Below are positions 7,926-15,330 of a stretch of 32,579 bases of DNA, in pieces. Both the position numbers and the translations under genes were made by a program. The stretch's first letter is position 1, and every line of letters starts with the position of its first letter. The DNA lies in assembly GCA_041648735.1 (NCBI GenBank), contig JBAZOO010000038.1, positions 1 to 32,579 on the forward strand. The letters run 5' to 3'. The notes under the pieces are model-generated. The model was not told where the DNA came from and made no database searches. It was given only the letters and a program-made list of their open reading frames with translations. This stretch comes from JBAZOO01 sp041648735. Lineage in GTDB: Bacteria; Verrucomicrobiota; Lentisphaeria; Oligosphaerales; CAITYL01.

Positions 7926-7968
7926 TTTAATCATGCAATTAAAATAGTCGCTTAACCGCCGCCGTCAA
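7926..7968 (-). promoter_or_regulatory. tetR promoter with palindromic operator
   Basis: On the minus strand a -35 TTGACG (plus 7963-7968) and a -10 TATTTT (plus 7941-7946) are 16 bp apart. Overlapping the -10 and extending just downstream is the palindrome TTTAAT-N6-ATTAAA (7926-7943), a plausible TetR-family operator. The site is AT-rich within a GC-rich region and lies about 60 bp upstream of tetR, as expected for autoregulation. Confidence 0.55.
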
Positions 7969-8007
7969 GCCGGCGGGCGAAGAAAAACGGGGGGGAAAGG
8001 AGGAGGC

Positions 8008-8069
8008 GCGGTGGACACGGACAAACAGGGACGGACACAGACGGACACGGACGAACACGGACGGGGCGG
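8008..8069. repeat. ACGGACA-type direct repeat array, copy 2
   Basis: A second array of imperfect ACGGACA / ACGAACACGG units lies between the divergent tetR and WYL genes. It shares a 21-bp exact segment (8049-8069) with the array at 6131-6177. It is open in frame with the WYL gene but reads as a low-complexity Thr/Asp/Gly/Arg peptide, so I treat it as non-coding. Confidence 0.7.
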
Positions 8070-8106
8070 ACAGGGGCGGGTGGCGCGCCCGGGCGGGTGG
8101 GGCGGG

Positions 8107-8135
8107 GTTGATGGCTGGTGGGGGACCGCTACATT
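8107..8135 (+). promoter_or_regulatory. Candidate promoter of the WYL regulator gene
   Basis: GTTGAT (8107-8112) and GC-TACATT (-10 at 8130-8135) are 17 bp apart and end 43 bp before the chosen ATG. The -10 matches the TAC-type -10 seen at five other genes here. Confidence 0.4.
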
Positions 8136-8178
8136 GCCAAGTGAAAGCCGCCGCCCACCATCACCCGGGAACAAGACC

Positions 8179-9174
8179 ATGCGCAACAAGCAGATGATGC
8201 GGATCGTCCACTTCGTCGAGGAGATGAAGCGAAAACGTTATCCCAATGCGGAACGGTTCGCCAAGCGCCTGGCCGAGCTGGATCTCGCGGAGAACCAGCC
8301 GCTGGCCGCCGGCGCGAAGACCGTCCAGCGCGACATCATGTTCCTGCGCAACCAGATGCAGGCGCCGCTGGCGTACTGCCCGACGCACAAGGGCTACTAC
8401 CTGGCCGACCCCGACTGGACCCTGCCCTCGCTGAGCCTGTCGCGGGGGGAGCTGTTCACCGCCCTGTTCTGCAACCGCGTCAGCGAACCGTTCCTGCCCG
8501 CCCCGGTGCAGCAGGAGCTGGACGAGGTGCAAAGCATCCAGCTTGCCGCCGGCGAGCCCGGCGGGATCAACTTGGGGATCCTCGAATCGGTCGTGGTCGC
8601 CACCGGGGCCACCGTGCCGCTCGACCCGCCCCTCGCCGCCACGATCCTGCAAGGCTGGAAGGAGGGGCGGACGCTGCGGGTGACCTACAGCCGCGGCTCC
8701 GACGATCAGGTCTGCGAGCGGGAGCTGGACATCCATGCGCTCTTCCTCGCCGCCGGTGCCTGGTACGCCCGGGCCTACTGCCACCTGCGCCAGGGGATGC
8801 GCTCCTTCGCCCTGCACCGGATCGGCGCCGCCACGCTGCTGGATCGGCGCTTCGAGCGTTCCGCGGCCGTAGTCGAGGAGGTGAAGCGGGGGCGGGTCTT
8901 CAACTACGGCTTCCACCAAGGCATCCGTGTCCGGGTCGCGGCGTCCCGGGCCCGCTATTTCCAGGAGCGGACCTGGTTCCCCGGCCAGGCGGTGCGGCCG
9001 CTGGCGGACGGGGCGCTGGAGGTCACCTATCCGGCCGTGCCCGAGCCGCTGTTCCTGCAATGGGCGCTCTCCTTCACGGGTGCCGTCACCGTGCTGGAAC
9101 CGGCCGCGGCCCGCGAGGCTGTCCGCGCCGCGGCCGCCAGCCTGCTGGCCGTCCATGCGGCGGCGGGGGAGTGA
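8179..9174 (+). CDS. WYL-domain transcriptional regulator
   Basis: A 331-residue DNA-binding regulator. The N-terminal ~90 residues form a helix-turn-helix of the WYL/YafY type (RIVHFVEEMKRKRYPNAERFAKRLAEL, then KTVQRDIMFLRNQMQAPLAYCPTHKGYYL). The central part carries a WYL-type Sm-fold (LRVTYSRGSDDQVCERELDIHALFLAAGAWYARAYCHLR, then MRSFALHRIGAATLLDRRF), although the eponymous W-Y-L reads W-Y-A, and a WCX-like tail follows. WYL domains sense ligands, often nucleotides or nucleic acids. The start at 8179 is chosen because the 56 earlier codons are repeat-derived. Its target is unknown; it is separated from the efflux operon by a divergent intergenic region and its 3' end overlaps the opposing gene at 9027-10445. 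Confidence 0.9.
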   Translation: MRNKQMMRIVHFVEEMKRKRYPNAERFAKRLAELDLAENQPLAAGAKTVQRDIMFLRNQMQAPLAYCPTHKGYYLADPDWTLPSLSLSRGELFTALFCNRVSEPFLPAPVQQELDEVQSIQLAAGEPGGINLGILESVVVATGATVPLDPPLAATILQGWKEGRTLRVTYSRGSDDQVCERELDIHALFLAAGAWYARAYCHLRQGMRSFALHRIGAATLLDRRFERSAAVVEEVKRGRVFNYGFHQGIRVRVAASRARYFQERTWFPGQAVRPLADGALEVTYPAVPEPLFLQWALSFTGAVTVLEPAAAREAVRAAAASLLAVHAAAGE

Positions 9175-10445
9175 AAAATCCTTCCCTGAAAAGCGGAGCT
9201 GGCGGCCAGGGATTCCCGGAGGAGGAAAGCGGCGGCGGCGTCGCGGGTGTGGAGGCAAAGTTCGACTGGGGCGGCGGCAGGATCGGCGGGCGCCTGGAGC
9301 CAGGCGGCGAGGTGGCCGCCCTCGTCCAGCGGCATGGTGGCCAGGGCGCGGAGGCGGCGGCAGCCGAGGTCGCGGGCGAACTCCGCCAGCTCGGCCAGCC
9401 CGGCCAGCGACGCGGCGGCGGGGATGAGGATGCCATCGGGGCGGGAGTCGGGATCGGCGTCGGGGCGGAGCCAGAATTCCGCCAAGGCCAGCCCTGGCAG
9501 CCCCAGGGGGCGGCGATGGAAGGGGCGGGGCTGGCCCTGGCGGGTCTGCCAGAGCCGGTGGAGTTCGTGGGGGGTGAGGAGGAGCAGTTCCTCGCCGCCG
9601 GGCTGGAGGTCGGCGCGGGTCAAGGGGGTTGGCTGGATCAGGAGGGTGCGGCCCTGGCCTTGGACTGTCCACGGCCCGGCGGCCAGCGGCGGCAAGGTGG
9701 CGAGGCGGAAGATGGTGAACCGGCGGTCGCCCGGGTTGGCGCCGGGGGCGGTTTGGCGGCCGAGGTCGAGGCGGAGCCAGGGGGCGTAGAGTTCGCCGAA
9801 CGCCGCCTGGCAGTTGCGGAGTCCGCAGCCGCCGTGGTGGGGGCCGCCGGCGAGGATGAATTCCGGCAGCGGCGGGGCGGGTTCCAAGGCGGGCTGGGGG
9901 GCGGAGATGGCGTGGGCCAGGGCGGCCCACAAGGCCTGGCCGTCCGGCCGCTGTCCGGCCGCCGGCGGCCGCCGCTGGCAGCCGGCGGCACGCAGGCAGA
10001 GATAGCGGGGGGCGGTGGCGGTCTGGCGGAAGAGCCGGTCATAGAGCCAGACGCCGTCGGCCTTGAAATACCAGAGGGTGATGGCCCGGTCGCCGGCGGC
10101 AGTGCGGTGGCGGAGGCGGAGGCATTCGCCCCACTCCGCCCCCTGCCCCTGGAGCTGGGGGGCATCGCCGTTGTTGCCGGCGGGGTTCGCTGCCGGTGGC
10201 GGTTCCGCCGGGGCGCCCCGCAGTTCGCGCAACAGGGTCTCCGCGGCCGGTTCGTGGCTGGCCACCGCCAGGTCGGTGCCGGCCAGGGCGGCGGCGAGGC
10301 GGGGCAGCAGGCGGGGGCGCTCCATTGCGGAGTCCGCAAAGAGGAAGGTTTCGCAGCAGGCGGCGAAATGGCGCAGCGGGCTCCAGTCGCTGCCGGCGCC
10401 GGGATAGTAGAGCAGGCGGCGGGTGTCCCCGAGCACAGGATTCAT
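9027..10445 (-). CDS. Unrecognised protein with N-terminal YYPGAGSDWSPLRHF motif
   Basis: I do not recognise this 472-codon gene. The start at 10445 is well supported: GGAGGTGA lies a few bases upstream and a TATAAT box sits at 10529-10534. The first ~50 residues (RLLYYPGAGSDWSPLRHFAACCETFLFADSA) look like a conserved core. The middle is Pro/Ala/Gln-rich, with a His/Gly/Cys stretch GGPHHGGCGLRNCQAAFGELYAPWLRLDLG at about 220-250. No signal peptide or membrane helix is visible. The last ~49 codons (9027-9173) lie antisense to the end of the WYL gene and are Ala/Ser/Thr-rich, as expected of a shadow frame, so the original stop may have been lost near 9180. Probably a cytoplasmic protein of unknown function. 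Confidence 0.65.
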   Translation of the reverse strand: MNPVLGDTRRLLYYPGAGSDWSPLRHFAACCETFLFADSAMERPRLLPRLAAALAGTDLAVASHEPAAETLLRELRGAPAEPPPAANPAGNNGDAPQLQGQGAEWGECLRLRHRTAAGDRAITLWYFKADGVWLYDRLFRQTATAPRYLCLRAAGCQRRPPAAGQRPDGQALWAALAHAISAPQPALEPAPPLPEFILAGGPHHGGCGLRNCQAAFGELYAPWLRLDLGRQTAPGANPGDRRFTIFRLATLPPLAAGPWTVQGQGRTLLIQPTPLTRADLQPGGEELLLLTPHELHRLWQTRQGQPRPFHRRPLGLPGLALAEFWLRPDADPDSRPDGILIPAAASLAGLAELAEFARDLGCRRLRALATMPLDEGGHLAAWLQAPADPAAAPVELCLHTRDAAAAFLLRESLAASSAFQGRIFHSPAAAWTASRLAAAARTASRAAAGSSTVTAPVKESAHCRNSGSGTAG

Positions 10446-10528
10446 GGCGTCACCTCCAGTCGCGTGAATCATGTTCCCTCGCGGCCCGGCACGAGTCCCC
10501 TTTCCGGGCCATCTTCCTTCACCACGCC

Positions 10529-10534
10529 ATTATA
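10529..10534 (-). promoter_or_regulatory. Candidate -10 box of the unrecognised gene
   Basis: A perfect TATAAT on the minus strand lies about 84 bp before the ATG at 10445. The best -35 (CATTTT, 16 bp away) is weak. From 10446 to 10676 nothing else is identified, apart from an imperfect CCCC/GGGG hairpin with a T-run near 10540-10575 on the plus strand. Confidence 0.4.
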
Positions 10535-10676
10535 GACCCGTCCCCCGGACAAAATGTGTCAGGGGTGCGAATTTTTTTGTGACGCGCCCGGGGAAGGCTC
10601 AGCCGGGCTGGTTCACCACGACGGCTCGGCGGGCACAAAGCCCGGTCGAAGGCCAGCTTCCGAGTACTCGCTCAGG

Positions 10677-11096
10677 TCAGGCTTGGCCGGGGCGTTCCGG
10701 TTCCGGTTCCGGCCCGGGCCCAGGTTCGGGCGGGGCGGATTCGGCGGGCGCCGTGTCGAGGTTCAGCTCGTGGAGGATGGAGAAGACGCGGTCGCCGCGT
10801 TCCCCCGATTCGTCGAGGTGGAAATGGAGGATCGGGGTGTACTTGATCTTGATGGAGTGGGCGATGCCGCTTTGGAGGTGCTTGCGCTGGTCGGCGAGCA
10901 CGGCCAGGGCGCGCTGCTTCTGTTCGGGGGTGCCCATGACGCTGACGTAGACATGGGCCTCCTTGAGGTCGGGCGAAGTCTTGACGGCGGTGACGGTGGT
11001 CAGGGCGGGGAGGAAGCCGCGGAGGTCACGCTCCAGGAACTCGCCGAGGAGCTGCTGGAGCATGGCGTTGACGCGCAGCATGCGATCGACCTTCAT
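10677..11096 (-). CDS. rbfA: Ribosome-binding factor A
   Basis: A 139-residue 30S maturation factor that binds the pre-16S 5' region. The KH-like fold is recognisable from RMLRVNAMLQQLLGEFLERDL, through LTTVTAVKTSPDLKEAHVYVSVMG, to the typical HSIKIKYTPILHFHLDESGERGDRVFSILHEL. A Pro/Glu-rich tail (PEPGPGPEPEPERPG) follows. AAGGAG precedes the start at 11096. It follows infB by 35 bp in the conserved nusA-infB-rbfA order; truB, often next, is not here. Confidence 0.95.
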   Translation of the reverse strand: MKVDRMLRVNAMLQQLLGEFLERDLRGFLPALTTVTAVKTSPDLKEAHVYVSVMGTPEQKQRALAVLADQRKHLQSGIAHSIKIKYTPILHFHLDESGERGDRVFSILHELNLDTAPAESAPPEPGPGPEPEPERPGQA

Positions 11097-11131
11097 GCCC
11101 GTCTCCTTGAGTTGGGGCCCTGCCGGGGGGG

Positions 11132-13189
11132 TCAGAGGGTGGCCGCGACCTTCTCGACGGTGAAGACCTCGATGGCGTCGCCCACCTCGAAGTCCTCGAA
11201 ATTGTCGAGGCGGATGCCGCATTCCAGGCCGCTCTTGACCTCCTTGGCGTCCTCCTTGAAGCGGCGGAGGGAGGCGATGCGGCCCTTGTAGATGACGTCC
11301 TGGCCGCGGGTGACGATGGCGTTGGCGCCGACGCGGACGGCGCCTTCGCTGACGCGGCAGCCGCAGATCTTGCCGGCGCCCTTGGAGAGGACGATGACCT
11401 GGATGATCTCGGCCTTGCCGACGCGGGTTTCGCGGCTTTCCGGGGCGAGCCGGCCGAGGAGGATGGCCTCGACGTCGTCGAGCATCTCGTAGATGATGCC
11501 GTAGAGGCGGATTTCGACCTTCTCGCGGCGGGCGAGGGCCTGGACGCCGGGCATGGCGCGGACATTGAAGCCGAGGATCGTGGCCTTGGAGGTGGAGGCG
11601 AGGAGGACGTCGTTCTCGGTGATCTCGCCGACGTTGCCGGCAATGAGGTTGAGGGTGATCTTCGCGGACTTGATCTTGGCGAAGCTGCCCTGGATGGCCT
11701 CGAGGGAGCCGCGGACGTCGGTCTTGAGGATGACCTTGAGTTCGGTCCGGGTGGTCTCCTGCATTTTGGAGAACAGCTCTTCGACGGTGGTGGCGGCGCG
11801 GCTGACGTTGAGGGTCTGGCGCGCCTCCGCGATCCGCTGTTCGGCGATGGCGCGGGCCTCCTTCTCGTCGGCGTAGACTTCGATCAGGTCGCCGGCATCG
11901 GGGACGCCGGAAAGCCCCATGACCTTGACGGGGGTGCTGGGGCCGGCCTGCTTGACACGCTTGCCGTGGTAGTCGATCATGGCCTTGATGCGGCCGAAGC
12001 ACTTGCCGCAGACGATGACGTCGCCGACATGGAGGGTGCCGTTGCGCACGAGCAGGTTGGCGGTCGGCCCCATGCCGGTTTCGAGCTGGGCCTCGATGAC
12101 CAGCCCCTTGGCGGGGATGTCCGGATTGCCCTTGAGTTCCAGCATTTCCGCCTCAAGCAGGATGCGCTCCAGGAGATCCTCGATCCCTTGGCGGGTGATG
12201 GCGGAAACGGGGACGATGCCGACGTCGCCGCCCCACTCCTCGCAGGTGACGCCCTGCTGCTGCATGCCGAGCTTGACGTGGTCGGGGTTGGCGCCAGGCA
12301 GGTCCATCTTGTTCATGGCGACAAGCATGGGGACCTTGGCGGCCTGGGCATGCTGGATCGCCTCGATCGTCTGGGGCATGAGGCCGTCGTCGGCGGCGAC
12401 CACGAGGATGACGATGTCGGTGGCGCTGGCGCCGCGGGCGCGCATGGCGGTGAAGGCCTCGTGTCCCGGGGTGTCGATCATGGTGATCTGCTGGCCGTTC
12501 CACTCGACCACGCTGGCGCCGATGGACTGGGTGATGCCGCCCGCCTCGCCACCGGCGACGTTGGTCTTGCGGATGGCGTCCTGGAGAGAGGTCTTGCCAT
12601 GGTCGACATGGCCCAGGAAGGCGACGACCGGGGGGCGGGGGACGGTGTTCTCGGCCTCGGCTTCGGCCTCGGCCTCGGCGGCGGCCAATTCGCGGCGGGG
12701 CTTGGCCTGGGCGCCGCGGCGTTCGCGGATGAAGGTGATGCCGTGGCGTTGGCAGATCTTCTCGATGACGTCGATCTCCACCAAGTTGTTGATGGTGGCG
12801 AAGACGTTCATCATCATCAGTTCGCCGATCAGCTCATTGGGCTTGCGGCAGATCGCCTCCGCCAGCTCGCGCACGGTCACGGGCACCTTGAAATGCAGCT
12901 CCTTCGGCGGTTGCTTGGCGGCCTCGGCGGCCGGCTTGGCGGGCGGCTTGGCGGGCGGTTTGGCGGCCGCGGCGGCCTCGGCGGCGGGGGCCTCGGGCGC
13001 GGCCGGGGCGGGGGCGGCCTTGGCCTTGCGTTCGGCAAAGACCATGTCGCGGACCAGCGCCGCCAGGTCGTCCGCCAACGAGCTGGCATGGCTCTTGACC
13101 CCATGGCCCTCCCGCTCCAGGAGGTCCATCAGTTCCTTGTTGGTCAAGCCCAGCTCGCGGGCCAAATCGTATACGCGTATTTTGCTCAT
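11132..13189 (-). CDS. infB: Translation initiation factor IF-2
   Basis: A 685-residue GTPase that brings fMet-tRNA to the 30S subunit and promotes subunit joining. An IF2-N helix-turn motif (RVYDLARELGLTNKELMDLLEREG, 5-28) is followed by a short Ala/Pro/Lys linker (56-95) with a repeated K-P-P-A unit, a second N-terminal domain (about 100-160), and the G domain: G1 GHVDHGKT (193-200), G3 DTPGH (239-243), G4 NKMD (293-296). Domains II, III and IV follow. The N-terminal part is much shorter than in E. coli IF-2 (890 aa). The start at 13189 (MSKIRVYDLA) is the family-typical beginning; eight earlier codons are excluded. It lies 63 bp after nusA. Confidence 0.97.
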   Translation of the reverse strand: MSKIRVYDLARELGLTNKELMDLLEREGHGVKSHASSLADDLAALVRDMVFAERKAKAAPAPAAPEAPAAEAAAAAKPPAKPPAKPAAEAAKQPPKELHFKVPVTVRELAEAICRKPNELIGELMMMNVFATINNLVEIDVIEKICQRHGITFIRERRGAQAKPRRELAAAEAEAEAEAENTVPRPPVVAFLGHVDHGKTSLQDAIRKTNVAGGEAGGITQSIGASVVEWNGQQITMIDTPGHEAFTAMRARGASATDIVILVVAADDGLMPQTIEAIQHAQAAKVPMLVAMNKMDLPGANPDHVKLGMQQQGVTCEEWGGDVGIVPVSAITRQGIEDLLERILLEAEMLELKGNPDIPAKGLVIEAQLETGMGPTANLLVRNGTLHVGDVIVCGKCFGRIKAMIDYHGKRVKQAGPSTPVKVMGLSGVPDAGDLIEVYADEKEARAIAEQRIAEARQTLNVSRAATTVEELFSKMQETTRTELKVILKTDVRGSLEAIQGSFAKIKSAKITLNLIAGNVGEITENDVLLASTSKATILGFNVRAMPGVQALARREKVEIRLYGIIYEMLDDVEAILLGRLAPESRETRVGKAEIIQVIVLSKGAGKICGCRVSEGAVRVGANAIVTRGQDVIYKGRIASLRRFKEDAKEVKSGLECGIRLDNFEDFEVGDAIEVFTVEKVAATL

Positions 13190-13252
13190 AGTCCTGTGAA
13201 AGTCTCCAGCCATGCGTTGCCACCCGCGCCCGCCGTCGCCGCCGCCTCACGG

Positions 13253-14509
13253 TCAACTGCCGGTCTGCTGGCGGGCAATTGCCAGCAATTCGGCGGCGCG
13301 CTCGGGGGTGATGCCATCAATGGCCGCCAAGTCGTCCGCCTCCGCCGCCAGGATCCCCTCCAAGGTCAGGAAGCCGTTCTTGACCAGGATTGCGGCCGTC
13401 TCGGCGCCAATGCCGGGGATGCGGGCCAGCGCCTCCGTGGCGCGCTGCACCTTGTCTTCGAAGCCGAGTTCCTCCGGCGCCTTCGCCTCGACGCGGTTGA
13501 TGTCGATGCGCCAGCCGGTGAGCCGGGCTGCCAGGCGGGCGTTCTGCCCGCGTTTGCCGATGGCCAGGGAAAGCTGGTCCTCGGGCACGGTCACCTCGAC
13601 CGTCTTCGTTTCCTGGTCGATCTTGACGGAACCGACCTTGGCCGGCTGCAAGGCGTTGCCCACAAAGGCCGCCACATTGTCGTTCCAGGGGATGATGTCA
13701 ATCTTTTCGCCGGCCAGTTCGCGGACGATGTTCTTGACGCGGGTGCCGCGGATGCCGACGCAGGCGCCGACGGGGTCGACCCGGGGGTCGCTCCCCTCCA
13801 CCGCCATTTTCGTGCGGTAGCCGGGCTCGCGGGCAATGGCGCGGATGGTGACGAGCCCCTCGCTGATCTCCGAGACTTCCCGCTCGAAGAGGGCGCGCAC
13901 GAAATCCGGATGGGAGCGGGAGACCTCGAGGCAGGGGCCGGGCTTGTCGGCATTGACGCCGGTCAGCAGGGCGGCGATGTGGTCGCCGGGGGCATAGTCC
14001 TCGCCGGGGATGCGGTCGCCGTGGCGCATGATCCCCTCGGTGCGCTGGAAATCGATGTAGACGTCGCCCCGCTCGATCTTGCGGACGATGCCGGTGAGCA
14101 GGGTGCCGATCTTCTCGCGGAACTCGTCGGCGATCTGCAGCTTCTCCGCCTGGCGCAGCCGCTGCATGATGGCCTGCTTGGCGGTCTGGGCGACGATGCG
14201 GCCGAGGAGGGAGGGGGGGATCTCCCATTCCACCTCGTCGCCGGGCTTGGCGTCGGGGAAGCGGCGCAAGGCGTCCTTGAGGGGCACCTGCTCGTCGGCA
14301 TTGGCCACCTGCTCCACGACGGTCTTGCGGGTGGAGGCGGCGATGTCGCCCGACTTGGGATTGATCTTGACGTGGAGTTCGCGCTCGGTGCCCAGGGCCT
14401 TGCGGGCGGATGCCACGATCGCTTCTTCGATGAGCGCCACCAGCGTCTCGCGGGAGAGCCCGCGCTCGCTTTCCAAGTACTCCAGCATCGCCAGCATCTC
14501 GTTGTTCAT
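13253..14509 (-). CDS. nusA: Transcription termination/antitermination factor NusA
   Basis: A 418-residue RNA polymerase-binding factor controlling pausing, termination and antitermination. In order: the NusA N-domain (1-130; contains RGLSRETLVALIEEAIVASARKA), S1 domain (about 135-200; GIVRKIERGDVYIDF), KH1 and KH2 (to about 345; DPVGACVGIRGTRVKNIVREL and LAIGKRGQNARLAARLTGWRIDI), and one helix-hairpin-helix tail (RIPGIGAETAAILVKNGF, about 367-415). E. coli NusA (495 aa) has a longer C-terminus with two acidic repeats. The start at 14509 (MNNEMLAML) is clear from the domain; the upstream codons are repeat-derived. No strong Shine-Dalgarno site is seen. rimP, normally upstream, is missing. Confidence 0.96.
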   Translation of the reverse strand: MNNEMLAMLEYLESERGLSRETLVALIEEAIVASARKALGTERELHVKINPKSGDIAASTRKTVVEQVANADEQVPLKDALRRFPDAKPGDEVEWEIPPSLLGRIVAQTAKQAIMQRLRQAEKLQIADEFREKIGTLLTGIVRKIERGDVYIDFQRTEGIMRHGDRIPGEDYAPGDHIAALLTGVNADKPGPCLEVSRSHPDFVRALFEREVSEISEGLVTIRAIAREPGYRTKMAVEGSDPRVDPVGACVGIRGTRVKNIVRELAGEKIDIIPWNDNVAAFVGNALQPAKVGSVKIDQETKTVEVTVPEDQLSLAIGKRGQNARLAARLTGWRIDINRVEAKAPEELGFEDKVQRATEALARIPGIGAETAAILVKNGFLTLEGILAAEADDLAAIDGITPERAAELLAIARQQTGS

Positions 14510-14532
14510 CGTCGCACCACCGTCCTGCTTGA

Positions 14533-14604
14533 ACCCAAATTCCGATTTTCGAGTGCCACTTTTCGAATTGGAGCGCGGGATTTCGGAATTCGGCTTGAAT
14601 TCAT
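14533..14604. repeat. AATTC/GATTTTCGA-type intergenic repeat block in the nusA leader
   Basis: About 70 bp of AT-richer DNA made of short words such as AAATTCCGATTTTCGA, TTTCGAATT and CGGAATTCGG. It resembles the blocks at 3690-3721, 21898-21994 and 32209-32261. If the promoter at 14709-14736 is correct, the block is transcribed in the nusA 5' leader. No gene is seen from 14510 to 14797. Confidence 0.65.
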
Positions 14605-14708
14605 TGCCCGGCCCCGGCCCGAGGGCCACCGGGGCCAGAAAGTCGGAAGGCGCGTTGACCGCGCCTGCTGCCGACCGGCTTCGCCAAGCCCTTTTCTTCG
14701 CGTTTGGC

Positions 14709-14736
14709 ACTATAACGGCAACCCGGCAGTTTACAA
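14709..14736 (-). promoter_or_regulatory. Candidate promoter of the nusA-infB-rbfA operon
   Basis: On the minus strand a -35 TTGTAA (plus 14731-14736) and a -10 TATAGT (plus 14709-14714) are 16 bp apart. This would give a leader of about 195 nt that includes the repeat block. Confidence 0.4.
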
Positions 14737-14797
14737 CCTTCGCGCCCATTGGCGGTGAAGGCGCGCCCTTCGCGGGGGCATCCTCTTCCCGGCCCGC

Positions 14798-15208
14798 TCA
14801 GCCGGCGGCGAGGGCGCGGGCCTGCCGCAGCAGGCTGGTGAGCATCGGGGGGGTGATGGTGCCGGTGCCGGCGTAGTCGGTCTGGATGCCGAGCAGGGTG
14901 TAGAGCTTGGAGTTCTTCAGGGCCGCGTCGGCGGCGCCGGGCTGGGGGTTCGGGAGCGGCTCGTAGCCCCCGGCGGCGGTGCGGGCGAGGACGACGGCGG
15001 CGGGGATGCGGTTGGGGTTGAGGCATTCCATCTGGCTGAAGGCGACGAGGCCGTCAATGGTCTCGACGTCGCGGTAGGCCTTCTCGAAGTCACCCCATTC
15101 GGGCTTGGCGAGGAGTTCGTCGAGGCGGCGGTTGAGTTGTTTGCACTTTTCGCAGCCGGCTTTGCCGAACACGGTGATGCGGAAGGGTTTGCTGGCGGTT
15201 TCGGACAT
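14798..15208 (-). CDS. Thioredoxin/glutaredoxin-like protein beside nrdD
   Basis: A 136-residue small thiol-redox protein. The first strand-turn is FRITVFGKAGCEKCKQLNRRLDELL, with a Cys19-x-x-Cys22 pair at the position of the redoxin active site. A later IPAAVVLA stretch fits the strand after the cis-proline of the thioredoxin fold. A C-terminal helix (PPMLTSLLRQARALA) ends the protein. The start at 15208 (MSETASKPF) is chosen because the protein then begins directly before the first strand. It lies 122 bp downstream of nrdD on the same strand. Some NrdD subclasses use thioredoxin or a NrdH-like redoxin as electron donor, so this may be the reductase's reductant; that is inference from position. 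Confidence 0.8.
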   Translation of the reverse strand: MSETASKPFRITVFGKAGCEKCKQLNRRLDELLAKPEWGDFEKAYRDVETIDGLVAFSQMECLNPNRIPAAVVLARTAAGGYEPLPNPQPGAADAALKNSKLYTLLGIQTDYAGTGTITPPMLTSLLRQARALAAG

Positions 15209-15277
15209 GGTGGCGGGCCTCCGGTTGCAGTTCGGGATGGCGGTTGAAAATGGCAAGGGGGGAGAAGGGCGGAGTTG

Positions 15278-15312
15278 GGCCGGGCGGGGTTGGGGGTGGC
15301 CGCCGCCCGGCC
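15278..15312 (-). terminator. Stable inverted repeat after nrdD, possible terminator
   Basis: Perfect 10-bp arms GGCCGGGCGG (15278-15287) and CCGCCCGGCC (15303-15312) with a 15-base loop lie 19 bp beyond the nrdD stop. No T-tract follows, so it may attenuate, protect the mRNA 3' end, or be a GC-driven accident. Confidence 0.35.
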
Positions 15313-15330
15313 GGAGCGGCTGAGGTGGGG

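Noticed and set aside
8011..8178. 56-codon N-terminal extension of the WYL regulator
   Set aside because: Encoded by the ACGGACA repeat array and promoter region; the regulator's helix-turn-helix begins right after the ATG at 8179.
10540..10575. Plus-strand hairpin followed by seven T residues
   Set aside because: No plus-strand gene ends nearby, the stem is interrupted, and the region is better explained as leader and promoter DNA of the minus-strand gene.
12900..13020. Repeated GGCTTGGCGGGCG units in infB
   Set aside because: This is the Lys/Pro/Ala linker of IF-2, a normal low-complexity region, not a DNA repeat element.
11966..14758. 930-codon plus-strand open frame antisense to infB and nusA
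   Set aside because: Spans two well-identified genes and the gap between them; low-complexity translation.
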